Below, in pieces: positions 44,491-53,042 of a stretch of 64,000 nucleotides of DNA (positions within the stretch are counted from its first letter, which is position 1; each line of letters opens with the position of its first letter). The stretch lies in the NCBI GenBank assembly GCA_015071005.1, contig SVIG01000001.1, forward strand, positions 186,001 through 250,000, written 5' to 3'. Source of the DNA: Clostridiales bacterium (GTDB taxonomy: Bacteria > Bacillota > Clostridia > Christensenellales > Borkfalkiaceae). A program made the translations under genes and the position numbers. A model generated the notes under the pieces. That model made no database searches. It saw nothing but the letters and a program-made list of their open reading frames with translations, and was not told where the DNA came from.

Positions 44491-44525
44491 AAAAAAGCGG
44501 CCGCTCATCATAAACGGCCGCTTTT
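44491..44525 (-). terminator. Second terminator after the accessory lipoprotein genes
   Basis: An 11-bp stem (44493-44503 with 44515-44525), 11-base loop, flanked by A and T runs. The stretch 44345-44490 holds only the recombinase leader and a TATAAT; no gene is seen. Confidence 0.7.
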
Positions 44526-44540
44526 ATCCTTTTATTAATT

Positions 44541-44560
44541 AAAAAGCCTGCATGTCAGGC
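44541..44560 (-). terminator. First terminator after the accessory lipoprotein genes
   Basis: GCCTG-ACATG-CAGGC followed by five T on the minus strand. From here to 44698 no gene or further structure is recognised. Confidence 0.6.
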
Positions 44561-44698
44561 AAAAGTTCAATAAATTTCGCCGCCCGATGCTCTATCCGAC
44601 ATTTTTTCTTCCCTGCCCCCACCTTGCCGTAAAAGCGTTATTGCCGCTACCGCGAATATGAAAGCAACCCCCTCATATCAAGATTTTCTCTTTCATGA

Positions 44699-45841
44699 TT
44701 AGAAATCAATCTTGCTGTAATTTAACGTAATACTGCCGCTTGATATTTCAGGGAAAAGTTCTTCTGGATTAAAATCCATTTGCACCTCGTATTGTCTTAA
44801 AACATTCCTGTTTTCTTTACTATCGTACTGCGTTAACACAAGCGTAATCAAGAACTCGTCCGACTCTTGCCACGCAGAAAGAACTGCTTCGCGATAACGA
44901 TTATAGGCGTCTATTTCTTCTGCGGACAAAACGCCGTCATCGTCCATCCCCGTCGTCACCCACAAGTATGCTTGTCGAATCAACTCGCTATGTTCCGCCC
45001 CGATAATAGACGCGTCTGCACCGGGCAAATAAAGCATCGTTTCATAGCCATAATAGCCTAACTGTACTTGCGGGGCATACAAAGGCGCACCATAATTCAC
45101 GCACGTGTCATAAATCGTAAACCCGACGTCGTGGAGATAATGGTGCAGTACGTCACTAATTTCCATAGATAAGTCAAATACCGTAGAATCCACCGTTCCA
45201 ACGCCATTGTTCAAGCCCGTAAACGTTACCTTACCTTGACCGATATTACTTGTTTCAAAGGTGAAGGTTGACACCACACCATTATCAAAGGAAATCAAAG
45301 TGCCGTCGTCGAGCTTTGCGCCCACATTGTCATAGCGCCTAATATAATTACAGATGCAGGTTCCGAATACGTTTGGATTACTTTTGGCCGCTGCCTTAAT
45401 CACAATCGCCTCGCCAAACCCCTGCAAACATTCAATTACCGCCTGATGCGCAAGATCCCCAATGGGTGTTATTTTAATGTAATCGCTAACGTCCTTATCT
45501 TTTGCCCAAGCTGCATTAAATCTTTCAAACTCCGCAGTCCAAACAAGCTCCACAGTATTCGCCCTATACTCAGGCAAAACTGTTGCTTCGATCGTATATG
45601 CCATTTCAGATTGAGGGGAGACCCCGTAAGAGGCATACTGAGCAGGTTTAATTTCCCTGCTCAACATGCTTATCATAGAGTTTTCCCCATCCACAATATC
45701 CATCCCATCATTGTCAGTGACCACATCCTCTGTCGCCGACGAATTTTCCTTTTCTTTCTCACCACTGCATGCAACAGCCGTAAATATGCCCGTCATCGCT
45801 AATACAGCCGCCATAATGCCGGCTAAAACTTTTCTCTTCAT
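44699..45841 (-). CDS. Lipoprotein, paralogue of the next gene
   Basis: A 380-aa lipoprotein (lipobox TAVACSGEK, then a charged linker). Residues 80-180 form a beta domain with FNAAWAKDKDVSDYIKITP and AVIECLQGFGEAIVIKA. The same pattern (AWAK.K.V.DY..VTP...ATVECL..FGE.I.I) is in the upstream gene, so the two are diverged tandem duplicates. The second half (about 200-370) is a conserved domain of unknown function. It follows the paralogue by 18 bp, and both lie next to an integrase, suggesting mobile cargo. Confidence 0.78.
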   Translation of the reverse strand: MKRKVLAGIMAAVLAMTGIFTAVACSGEKEKENSSATEDVVTDNDGMDIVDGENSMISMLSREIKPAQYASYGVSPQSEMAYTIEATVLPEYRANTVELVWTAEFERFNAAWAKDKDVSDYIKITPIGDLAHQAVIECLQGFGEAIVIKAAAKSNPNVFGTCICNYIRRYDNVGAKLDDGTLISFDNGVVSTFTFETSNIGQGKVTFTGLNNGVGTVDSTVFDLSMEISDVLHHYLHDVGFTIYDTCVNYGAPLYAPQVQLGYYGYETMLYLPGADASIIGAEHSELIRQAYLWVTTGMDDDGVLSAEEIDAYNRYREAVLSAWQESDEFLITLVLTQYDSKENRNVLRQYEVQMDFNPEELFPEISSGSITLNYSKIDF

Positions 45842-45859
45842 TCTTGTCTGCCTCCTTCA

Positions 45860-46876
45860 TTAAATGATAATATGGCTTTGATTCAAGATAATTTGCGTTA
45901 CCAAAACATCAAGTGCTTCCCCACTCAAATAGATAGGAAGCTCTGCTTCATAAGTCGAATATTGTCCTACTGCTTTATAATGCAACGTAAACATTGCCTT
46001 ATCCGTATTTTGCGCCAGCCAATCTACAAGCGTATTATAAAGAGTTGCATCATTCCAGTTAATACCGTCCAAAATGCTAACCAACGGGCCGTAAATTCCA
46101 CCTTCAGTTCTATCCATTTCCAACGTCGTAATTTCAGGCGTAATTCCCGTATCTGCGGAAAACTGCGCCAAAACGTTTTCATTTGCATAAATTTCAAGCG
46201 TCGTCGCAAAGGAATCATTTATCGTATAGTCGCTATATACACAAGCAGGCTCATCAATCCACAAATCCCAGGTCATCCCGACATTTAAAGACAATGCCTC
46301 CATTGAAAAGTCTAAATATCTAAGACTGTAATTTTCTTCTGAACACGCCACCTCGAAAGGAACACTTACAATTCTCTTGGCGAAATCGACCCTAGATTCA
46401 GCTTTCGCGTTGGGGTTGGATAAACTTGTTACTGTGATTTTGATTTGCTCGCCAAATGGCTGCAAACATTCCACCGTTGCGATATTACTTCCTTCCGATT
46501 GGGGCGTTACTGTAACATAATCATTTACATTTTTCCCTTTCGCCCAAGCACTATTGGCATTAAGAAAAGACACTGTCCAAGACACGTTCTTATTCGTAGC
46601 GTTATCAGGCTTCACCGTCGCTTGAATGGTTACCCCCTCGTACTCTTTCTCACTGGAAAGCATCTTTGCATTACGGAACGTCATTCGAGAAGGCATTGCA
46701 TTAACTGTTTCGGTCAACGCGTTGCCGTTTTCGTCCGTCACTTGATCATCCGGCGATTGTGTTTGCGTACTTTCACTCGTAGGCTTGTCCTTAAAAGCAA
46801 CACACGACGCTACCGTTACTCCTGTCGTTGCCAAAATCGACAACGCTAAAATACTTGCTAAAAGTTTCTTTTTCAT
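45860..46876 (-). CDS. Lipoprotein with Ig-like (Big2-type) domain, paralogue of the preceding entry
   Basis: A 338-aa lipoprotein (lipobox VASCVAFKD). Residues 70-165 form an Ig-like domain (GVTIQATVKPDNATNKNVSW) with NANSAWAKGKNVNDYVTVTP and ATVECLQPFGEQIKITVTSL. The C-terminal half is a beta-rich domain. It is the first gene of the two-gene unit, with ATAGGAGAA before the ATG and a hairpin terminator (46925-46954) separating it from the RNA upstream. Confidence 0.78.
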   Translation of the reverse strand: MKKKLLASILALSILATTGVTVASCVAFKDKPTSESTQTQSPDDQVTDENGNALTETVNAMPSRMTFRNAKMLSSEKEYEGVTIQATVKPDNATNKNVSWTVSFLNANSAWAKGKNVNDYVTVTPQSEGSNIATVECLQPFGEQIKITVTSLSNPNAKAESRVDFAKRIVSVPFEVACSEENYSLRYLDFSMEALSLNVGMTWDLWIDEPACVYSDYTINDSFATTLEIYANENVLAQFSADTGITPEITTLEMDRTEGGIYGPLVSILDGINWNDATLYNTLVDWLAQNTDKAMFTLHYKAVGQYSTYEAELPIYLSGEALDVLVTQIILNQSHIII

Positions 46877-46924
46877 AATTTTGTTCTCCTATTTTTTTAT
46901 TCTTTGTTTTACTTCATAAAAATT

Positions 46925-46954
46925 GAAAGCGGCCGTTTTACAACGACCGCTTTC
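46925..46954 (-). terminator. Terminator of the structured RNA
   Basis: A GAAAGCGG/CCGCTTTC stem with an inner CGTT/AACG pairing and a T-rich tail on the minus strand. It lies between the RNA candidate and the lipoprotein genes. Confidence 0.7.
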
Positions 46955-47268
46955 TTATTGTTCAATCGTTTCCTTTTTGTTCGTATTTGTCACTTCACTT
47001 CCCCGAACTTGGGTACGCATTCTTCCGAGCATGCATTTGCTCTCATAGGAATTTCACCTCCGCGCGGTTCTCGCCCAGGCGCCCTCATTGGTTGCGACGG
47101 CTCACGGTTTTCACCGCTTCAACGCTCGACCTGTGACTGGACGCAAGTATCATTATGCCCTCTGCCTATCTTGGCCTTCAATACGGATTGCGCCGTACCG
47201 TCTGAGTCTTGGAAAAATGTCCGCTCACGTGGCTTGCCGTTTTTACGACGGCAGAAGGAAAGTAAAAG
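46955..47268 (-). ncRNA. Candidate structured RNA with embedded micro-ORF
   Basis: About 310 bases between a promoter (-10 TATACT, 47275-47280) and a terminator, without a normal gene on either strand. The minus-strand RNA shows many local hairpins: GCCGT...ACGGC, TACGG-CGCAAT-CCGTA, CGGT-GAAA-ACCG (a GNRA loop), CCC...GGG and GAGC...GCTC. The segment GCGCGGAGGTGAAATTCCTA leads into an 18-codon ORF. The base composition is richer in G and C than the AT-rich neighbours. I do not recognise the family; a search of structured-RNA models is the test. Confidence 0.6.
46990..47046 (-). CDS. 18-codon micro-ORF inside the structured RNA
   Basis: ATG at 47046 with GGAGGTGAAATTCCT before it; the product is MRANACSEECVPKFGEVK. 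It has two cysteines spaced by three residues. The ribosome site may itself be part of a hairpin, so the ORF could be a regulated leader peptide, a small protein, or a chance reading of conserved RNA. Confidence 0.45.
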   Translation of the reverse strand: MRANACSEECVPKFGEVK

Positions 47269-47274
47269 GTGCGT

Positions 47275-47305
47275 AGTATATTCAATTGTTAAGGTGAACT
47301 CACCT
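47275..47305 (-). promoter_or_regulatory. Promoter with operator palindrome before the structured RNA
   Basis: TATACT (47275-47280) is the -10 on the minus strand. The perfect palindrome AGGTGA-AC-TCACCT (47292-47305) covers the -35 position and overlaps the stop codon of the HTH gene. This is the layout of a repressor-controlled promoter; the adjacent HTH protein is the obvious candidate repressor. Confidence 0.6.
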
Positions 47306-47637
47306 CATTTATGGCTAGCAGGTTTCCGAAAAGTTTTTATAATTGAATATAAAACCTCTTTGTCTGCCCCTTCCAACGTTTCCAACAACCTTTCAAGCAA
47401 AGCACATTGCTTGTCCGTGAGATATTTCATCCCCAGGCGAAAGCCTTCCATCATATGTACTCCCCCGCCCGTACCTTTGGTTGTATACAAGGGGAACGAT
47501 ACGCTTAATGCTTCAATATCGCGTTTTATAGTATTTCGACTAACTGCCAATTCAAAAGCAAGATTATCAATCAATTCTTTGCGTCTTTCGCATAAAATCA
47601 GTAGGATTTTATATCTGCGTTCTGTCGTACTATGCAT
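47305..47637 (-). CDS. Short HTH transcriptional regulator (WYL/HTH_11-type DNA-binding domain only)
   Basis: A 110-aa protein. TERRYKILLILCERRKELID and NLAFELAVSRNTIKRDIEAL form the HTH of the WYL/DeoR-like class, followed by a wing ending in TKGTGGGVHMMEG. The usual C-terminal WYL or ligand domain is absent; about 45 residues of helix (LTDKQCALLERLLETLEG) follow. Its start overlaps the end of the 36-codon ORF by 8 bp. It probably controls the adjacent structured RNA. Confidence 0.78.
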   Translation of the reverse strand: MHSTTERRYKILLILCERRKELIDNLAFELAVSRNTIKRDIEALSVSFPLYTTKGTGGGVHMMEGFRLGMKYLTDKQCALLERLLETLEGADKEVLYSIIKTFRKPASHK

Positions 47638-47740
47638 TTTTTACCCCCGATTTCTTTTCGTGGGTTAATTCTAACGACCCAATAGCCCACCTAATGAGCC
47701 ATTGAAAAAAATATTTTTTATTTTTTGAAAAATTTCTCAT
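47630..47740 (-). CDS. 36-aa small protein coupled to the HTH gene
   Basis: ATG at 47740 preceded by TCGGAGGAAATT; the product begins MRNFSKNKKYFFQWLIRWAI and ends GSLELTHEKKSGVKNA. The start has a strong ribosome site and the stop overlaps the HTH start (ATGCATAG), so it is probably translated and couples translation of the HTH gene. It is basic, with an aromatic and hydrophobic centre suggesting membrane association. About 75 bases upstream lies a weak promoter (TCGACA near 47836, GATAAT near 47815). No family recognised. Confidence 0.6.
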   Translation of the reverse strand: MRNFSKNKKYFFQWLIRWAIGSLELTHEKKSGVKNA

Positions 47741-47844
47741 AATTTCCTCCGACTTAATTTTGTTTTTTCGACAAAACCCGACGCGGAGGCGCGCGTATAC
47801 GCACGTAAATTATCAAAATATGTATTTTATTGTCGATGGAGTAT

Positions 47845-47889
47845 AAAAAAAGACACCCACCGAACAGATTTCTCTGTTCAGCAGATGCC
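47845..47889 (-). terminator. Terminator of the nine-gene glycan operon
   Basis: A 17-bp stem (47852-47868 with 47873-47889) with many G-U pairs on the minus strand, closed by a GAAA tetraloop and followed by seven T. Confidence 0.85.
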
Positions 47890-47919
47890 TTATATCGTAT
47901 TTCTTTTGTTTTTAATTCG

Positions 47920-47975
47920 CCGCGCTAATCACTCGTCCCCGATGATTGCTGCTTTTTACAAGCAGCTCCGCGCGG
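47920..47975 (-). other. Three-way-junction RNA element in the 3' region of the glycan operon
   Basis: Three stems are visible: P1 47920-47925 with 47970-47975 (CCGCGC/GCGCGG), P2 47927-47931 with 47943-47947 (AATCA/TGATT) and P3 47948-47954 with 47960-47966 (GCTGCTT/AAGCAGC). It lies between the last gene of the operon and its terminator. Confidence 0.55.
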
Positions 47976-48027
47976 TCTTTTCCCCACCGCATTTTATGTT
48001 CCCCTTATCGTAAAGTATTGCTTTTGT

Positions 48028-49026
48028 TTAAATTGTGATTCCTAAAACCTCACTCATAAATAAATACATCAGTGGCAAGGTAGCTATGGATAATATTGTA
48101 GACAAAACGACTCCAACCGAAGCAAAATCACTATCCTTTTTATATTGTACCGCCATCATTGCCCCACTCGTTGCACTCGGCATTGACAGCAAGAAGAATA
48201 CCGTGTACCTAATCGTGCTTGCAATCGGCAAATACGCCACTAAAAACATCGTAATAAACGACATCGCTACCAGCTTTACCGCCGTTGCGATATACGCCCA
48301 TTTATCCGTTAATAAACCTTTCCAACTTATATTCGCCAAGCGGATACCAATTACGAACATCGAAAGCGGCGTAACCATATTTGATAAGAAATTTAACGTC
48401 GTCATCAATTTACTTACAATTTTATAGGCAACAGTACCATTCGTAGTAAAATCAATAAACGGCTTTTGCATTGCAAAGAATAAGATTAAGCTAATTGCTA
48501 CGGCAATAATAACGGGGTTTAACAGGATCTTTTTTGCCGAAATTTCCTTTTTATCATTTGTTATAATATAAACCCCAAACGTCCAATTTAAGACGTTGAA
48601 AACGGCAAGTACAACAGCACAATAAATCACTAACTCCGCCTGCAAACTTGCATCGGTAAATAAGGCTTGCAAAAACGGCAATCCCATAAAACCGCAATTG
48701 GAAAATACGCTTAAATATTTAACAAGTTTTACTTTATCGTCTTTTTGCCATTTGATAAAAACAAGTTTTACAAGCGCAAACATAATCAAATGCACTATAA
48801 CCGCAATCCCTGCCACAATCAACATGTTTAAGCCGATATCGGGGTTGAACGCACAACCTTGAAAACTTGTAAAAATCAAAATAGGCTGACAGCCGTATAA
48901 AACTATGGTTGATAAAGTTTCGCTCGCCGTTTTAGGAAACATCTTCGTCTTTGCAAAGATAAACCCCGGAATTGCTAATGCAAGCAAAAATATTACTGTT
49001 ATAAAGACATCAAAAAAATTTATCAT
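48028..49026 (-). CDS. AEC (auxin efflux carrier) family transporter
   Basis: A 332-aa membrane protein of about ten helices in two five-helix halves. SNCGFMGLPFLQALF is the conserved broken helix of the first half and VTPLSMFVIGIRLA that of the second. PSATSGAMMAVQYKKD near the C terminus is also typical. AEC members carry organic acids such as malate or malonate by exchange. It is the last gene of the operon, 15 bp after the hydrolase; given the sugar-acid enzymes upstream it may move acidic products. Confidence 0.9.
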   Translation of the reverse strand: MINFFDVFITVIFLLALAIPGFIFAKTKMFPKTASETLSTIVLYGCQPILIFTSFQGCAFNPDIGLNMLIVAGIAVIVHLIMFALVKLVFIKWQKDDKVKLVKYLSVFSNCGFMGLPFLQALFTDASLQAELVIYCAVVLAVFNVLNWTFGVYIITNDKKEISAKKILLNPVIIAVAISLILFFAMQKPFIDFTTNGTVAYKIVSKLMTTLNFLSNMVTPLSMFVIGIRLANISWKGLLTDKWAYIATAVKLVAMSFITMFLVAYLPIASTIRYTVFFLLSMPSATSGAMMAVQYKKDSDFASVGVVLSTILSIATLPLMYLFMSEVLGITI

Positions 49027-49041
49027 TACGCTTCCCGTTTT

Positions 49042-49743
49042 TTACAGAAGGTTCCTTTTATCGATAAACTCAATAATCGGCTGAATATTATCAAGAGAAT
49101 GAGGATGATGCTTACATTCTTCTTTGATAATAGAAGTAATTTCAATATTATTATCTTTGCAATACGTGATTAACTTGCCGGCATTCCTATCAAAAGTAAC
49201 TACTTCATCTGATCCGCCCGCAATAATCAAAAGAGGTATTGACAAAGAGAAAAATTCCTTCAAGTTATCAATAGGATTGCCCATAAACGTTTGCAATGTT
49301 TCTTCGTTTAATCCATACTCATTAAACATTTGCTCCTGTTCGATACTCCCTTTGGGCGGCCACGTTTTCAAGTCTAAGACGGGAGCATCTAAGTATACCT
49401 TTTCTACGCATTCAGGATAAAATAACGTAAAATTAAACGCATACAGCCCACCACGGCTAAACCCAAAAAGAATACATTTTTCATCTAAGGAAAATTCTTT
49501 GATAATAAATTGATAAAACTTGCGCATCAAACGAACCGCATTATAACTACCGTATTTATCGCTAATTCCATAATACACACGCGTATATCCATCGTTCAAT
49601 AATGCTCTTTCCGCTTGGTCGAATGCATACAAAAACTCCGTTTTCCATATCCATTTCCCATTAGGTTTCTCAGGTACAATTATTGTTGCCGTATACCCAT
49701 TAAACTCAAATTCTTCAGTCGTAAATTTCGAGGATTTTTCCAT
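49042..49743 (-). CDS. Alpha/beta hydrolase (peptidase S9/esterase-like)
   Basis: A 233-aa cytoplasmic protein. The nucleophile elbow is ILFGFSRGGLYAFNF, the acid is in AGGSDEVVTF, and the His is in KHHPHSL. Its layout fits esterases that act on small acylated sugars. It sits between a beta-lactamase-like serine hydrolase and the AEC transporter in the glycan operon, suggesting deacylation of imported glycans. Confidence 0.82.
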   Translation of the reverse strand: MEKSSKFTTEEFEFNGYTATIIVPEKPNGKWIWKTEFLYAFDQAERALLNDGYTRVYYGISDKYGSYNAVRLMRKFYQFIIKEFSLDEKCILFGFSRGGLYAFNFTLFYPECVEKVYLDAPVLDLKTWPPKGSIEQEQMFNEYGLNEETLQTFMGNPIDNLKEFFSLSIPLLIIAGGSDEVVTFDRNAGKLITYCKDNNIEITSIIKEECKHHPHSLDNIQPIIEFIDKRNLL

Positions 49744-49774
49744 ATTAAACCATTCACAGTCTTATACTCAACCT

Positions 49775-50890
49775 TTACTTTGTCAAAACACTTTGATAAA
49801 TGCGTTCAACTATAGCTCCATGCTCCCCACGAAATACATTGGGCCAATCAAGCAAGTTCATTCCTATTGTAATAGAAATGTGATTTTTCCTATCAATCAA
49901 AACATAAGAACCCGCTGCGCCATCCCAACCAAATTCACCGCACGGCACACCGCAAGGCGATTCTTTGATTCTAGTGCGAACCCCATATCCATAGCCATAG
50001 TCATCGCCTTGAATACACGTAAATTTATTATCAATCGACAACTTGCCAACTTGGTTCACAGTCATTAAATCAATACTCTCGTCATCTAAAAGCTTATACC
50101 CTTGACGCGAGATACCATTACACGCAAGTGTATCGGCAAACTCTGAATAATCCTCTACAGTCCCTATCAGTCCACCACCGCCACTCTCGTATCGCTTGGA
50201 CAACTTCATAAGATGAAAAAGATTTTCAGGTTCATACACGTCGCTTTTATATGTATAACAATTTGTTATCGCATCATTAAATATCTTCTCATCAAATCCG
50301 CTATTTTGCATTGCTAATGGATTTAATACTGTTTCTGCAACATAATCAGCAAAAGACTTTCCTGAAACGACTTCAATAACGGCACCTAAAACATCCAAGC
50401 ATAAACTATACAAAAATCGGCTACCTGGTTCGAATGCGAGAGGTGTTTCCGCAAAAGCCGCAACCATTTGCCGTGTGGTTGCACTTCCGTCCGTTTCTTT
50501 TAATACTCTCTTAATCGCCTCCGTTTCCCGCTCGTATGTCAAGCCCGCTGTCATTGTTAAGAGATGCTTGATTTTCATCCTTGTTTTAGGAGTAATACGA
50601 TTACGATTGTTGTCAAGAAGAAAAACATGTTCATATTCAGGCAAATACAATGAAACATCGTCCTCCAAGGACATTTTTTTCTCTTGCAAAAGACGCATTG
50701 CACAAACTGCCGTTATCGGTTTTGTACACGAATATAAATATAAAATCTCTTTTCCCGTCGGTTGATACTCAAAACCGTCCATATACCGATAAACAGTTTT
50801 ATGACTTTTTTTTACAAGAATATCGATGTAGGGAATATGTTTTTCTTTAATTAATTTTTCTTTTACATAGTCACTAACTATTTCAAACAT
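49775..50890 (-). CDS. Serine hydrolase of the beta-lactamase/class C family
   Basis: A 371-aa protein. The active-site SxxK is S54-C-T-K57; RFLYSLCLDVLGAVIE gives the YxL/N motif. No signal peptide is seen, so it acts inside the cell, unlike true class C beta-lactamases. Such enzymes often hydrolyse esters or D-amino acid amides. It probably serves glycan deacylation in this operon rather than drug resistance. Confidence 0.85.
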   Translation of the reverse strand: MFEIVSDYVKEKLIKEKHIPYIDILVKKSHKTVYRYMDGFEYQPTGKEILYLYSCTKPITAVCAMRLLQEKKMSLEDDVSLYLPEYEHVFLLDNNRNRITPKTRMKIKHLLTMTAGLTYERETEAIKRVLKETDGSATTRQMVAAFAETPLAFEPGSRFLYSLCLDVLGAVIEVVSGKSFADYVAETVLNPLAMQNSGFDEKIFNDAITNCYTYKSDVYEPENLFHLMKLSKRYESGGGGLIGTVEDYSEFADTLACNGISRQGYKLLDDESIDLMTVNQVGKLSIDNKFTCIQGDDYGYGYGVRTRIKESPCGVPCGEFGWDGAAGSYVLIDRKNHISITIGMNLLDWPNVFRGEHGAIVERIYQSVLTK

Positions 50891-50919
50891 TTTTAGCCTT
50901 TATTCTGACTTTATCCGCC

Positions 50920-51597
50920 TTAAAATTTAATACTTTGATACAACTTTGGGATACGCTTATTTTCAACCTGCCACTCTTCAGGCTTTATATCATCAAACAT
51001 CCCGATGTGCATAGGAATACAATATTTAGCATTAATACGTTCAACAAACCTTTTCGCATCCCTAAAATTCATATTATTGCCCTTCCCATTTATAGGCAAA
51101 AAAACAGCTTCGATATCATTAGGTAAAGACTCAAATATTTTGTGATTATATAAAGTATCTCCTGTAATATAGTAATGTTTTTTATCTATATTCAGAATTA
51201 CGCCTATAGCAAAATCATCCGAATGTTCTGCTGGAATTGCTTCAAATGCAATATCCCCTTCCGTCCATACTGTCCCACAATTAAACATAACATAATTATT
51301 ATTTGCCCCACCAAATTGACGAACTTCCTTCCATGCGTTATATGAAGCCAAAACAACCACGCTCGTATCTTCGCCCAAATAATGTTTCAATGTTTCTTTA
51401 TCGGTGTGATCGGCATGATTGTGTGTTAGAATAATAATATCGGGTCTTATTTTCAAAAAGCGTTCATCCACCGGCTGGCGACGAAAATTTTGCGGTTGAA
51501 TCTTTGCAACACTATTGGATAAATAAGGATCTATTATAATTTTCTTTTCACCGACCTCAAACAGTAAGCCCGCCTGTCCTATCCAAGTAATTTTCAT
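50920..51597 (-). CDS. Metallo-beta-lactamase fold hydrolase, UlaG-like (sugar-lactone or acid-sugar hydrolase)
   Basis: A 225-aa protein. The start at 51597 has AGAGGAAAAA before it; eight extra N-terminal codons would lack a site. MKITWIGQAGLLFEVGEKKI and THNHADHTDKET give the metal-binding HxHxDH motif, and PAEHSDDF and TGDTLYN supply further ligands. It resembles UlaG-type L-ascorbate-6-phosphate lactonases, so a sugar-acid lactone is a likely substrate in this operon. Confidence 0.87.
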   Translation of the reverse strand: MKITWIGQAGLLFEVGEKKIIIDPYLSNSVAKIQPQNFRRQPVDERFLKIRPDIIILTHNHADHTDKETLKHYLGEDTSVVVLASYNAWKEVRQFGGANNNYVMFNCGTVWTEGDIAFEAIPAEHSDDFAIGVILNIDKKHYYITGDTLYNHKIFESLPNDIEAVFLPINGKGNNMNFRDAKRFVERINAKYCIPMHIGMFDDIKPEEWQVENKRIPKLYQSIKF

Positions 51598-51636
51598 TTT
51601 TTCCTCTTTGAATATATTCATTTAAAATAGTTGAGA

Positions 51637-52995
51637 TTACGCTTTTGCTTTATGCAACTTAAATACACTATACAATTCATCAACAAAGATAGAAGTTTTA
51701 ATAATAATGCCTTGTGGATTTTGTTCGAAATCCAATTCAAGCCCATTATTCAAAAGCTCAATTTTTGAAACCTTTTGCACACAAGGTATAAAATTTCCAT
51801 TAAAATTTTTAGCTGTTGCATAAATAGAAGTTACCGTCTGTGTAAAAAAGATATTATCTACTTTATATGGTGCGCACGGACGTGTTTTAAAAATAGCCTC
51901 ACCGTATTTTTGCAACCAAGCGCCAAATTCATTCAAAACCTTAATCGCATTTTTCGGCATTCTCCCATCTGGTTGAGGTGATACGTTAAGAGCCAAATTT
52001 CCGCCCTTACAAACAATTTCCATCAACATTTCTATTAACTCATTCGGGGACTTATAATCATCATCGTAAATATAATGAAAGTTTTTCCCCAACGTCAAGC
52101 AACTTTCCCAAGGGACAGAAATCACTTTTTCCGGTATAGTCATTTCAGGAGTAATATAATTTTCATATTCCCCGCCGGCGGTTCTATCCGCTACGATGAG
52201 TTCAGGATTGACTTCTCTAAGTTTAGGGATAATCTCTTCTAATTTAATATCTAATCCTTGCTTTTTACAAACTTGTCCACCATCAAGCCACAATATATCT
52301 ATTTTTCCATAATTTTCAATAAGCTCAACAAATTGATTATGCGTATATTCCGTAAAAGACTGCCACTTTGCAGGTTTTTCTTTCACATCATACGTAGGCA
52401 TTCTCGTTGTTTCGCCATTGTAATCCTGTTCCCAAAAATCATCGTTATGCCAATCTGGTTTTGAGAAATACGCGCCTATTGCAAGTCCCTTTTTTCTAAA
52501 TGCATCAAATACATGTTTTACAACATCTGCCTGTTCATTCTGAGAAAACGGGCATTCTGCATCCGTTATTTTAAAGTCCGTCTGTTTAGTATCCCACATA
52601 CAAAAACCATCGTGATGTTTTGTAGTAAAAATTAAATATTTAAAGCAATTATTTGCCGCAAGTTCTGCCCACTCCTCTGGATTGAAACGTATGGGATTAA
52701 ACGATTTCTTCAGCGCAAAATATTCTTCTCTTATTTTTGCACCGTCTTCATGCCAATTAGGTCTATCCCCATATTCATTATAAGCTCTCGACCATTTCTT
52801 TTCAGCATCTACTAACCCCCAAGAAGCGATAATCCCCAATTGAGAATATAACCCCCAGTGAATCATAAAGCCCAGCTTCATATCCTTAAAATCTTCAAGC
52901 TTATTTTTAATTATATCTGCTGGCTCGACATAATATTTTTCTGACGAATAGTTATGTACACCCTCAATAATTACCGTTTCGTTACTCTCTTTCAT
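51637..52995 (-). CDS. Alpha-L-fucosidase (GH29)
   Basis: A 452-aa protein without a signal peptide. GFMIHWGLYSQLG, TTKHHDGFCMWDT and AYFSKPDWH are the GH29 signature blocks, and DILWLDGGQV contains the catalytic nucleophile Asp. It removes terminal L-fucose from glycans. As a cytoplasmic enzyme in an operon with GH20 and GH16 it should act on imported oligosaccharides. It is shorter than fucosidases that carry a C-terminal beta domain, but the catalytic core is complete. Confidence 0.93.
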   Translation of the reverse strand: MKESNETVIIEGVHNYSSEKYYVEPADIIKNKLEDFKDMKLGFMIHWGLYSQLGIIASWGLVDAEKKWSRAYNEYGDRPNWHEDGAKIREEYFALKKSFNPIRFNPEEWAELAANNCFKYLIFTTKHHDGFCMWDTKQTDFKITDAECPFSQNEQADVVKHVFDAFRKKGLAIGAYFSKPDWHNDDFWEQDYNGETTRMPTYDVKEKPAKWQSFTEYTHNQFVELIENYGKIDILWLDGGQVCKKQGLDIKLEEIIPKLREVNPELIVADRTAGGEYENYITPEMTIPEKVISVPWESCLTLGKNFHYIYDDDYKSPNELIEMLMEIVCKGGNLALNVSPQPDGRMPKNAIKVLNEFGAWLQKYGEAIFKTRPCAPYKVDNIFFTQTVTSIYATAKNFNGNFIPCVQKVSKIELLNNGLELDFEQNPQGIIIKTSIFVDELYSVFKLHKAKA

Positions 52996-53042
52996 TTGTT
53001 TCCCTCGCTTAAAATCACCAAATTAATTTCTAAGTTTTTGTA

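Noticed and set aside
46904-47668. 254-codon plus-strand frame across the structured RNA and HTH gene
   Set aside because: No ribosome site; it crosses two opposing transcription units and the terminator at 46925-46954.
47920-47975. Hammerhead ribozyme
   Set aside because: The three stems fit a three-way junction, but the conserved CUGANGA and GAAA core strings are missing on both strands.
49775-50890. Class C beta-lactamase as a resistance gene
   Set aside because: SxxK is present but there is no signal peptide, and it lies inside a glycan-catabolism operon.
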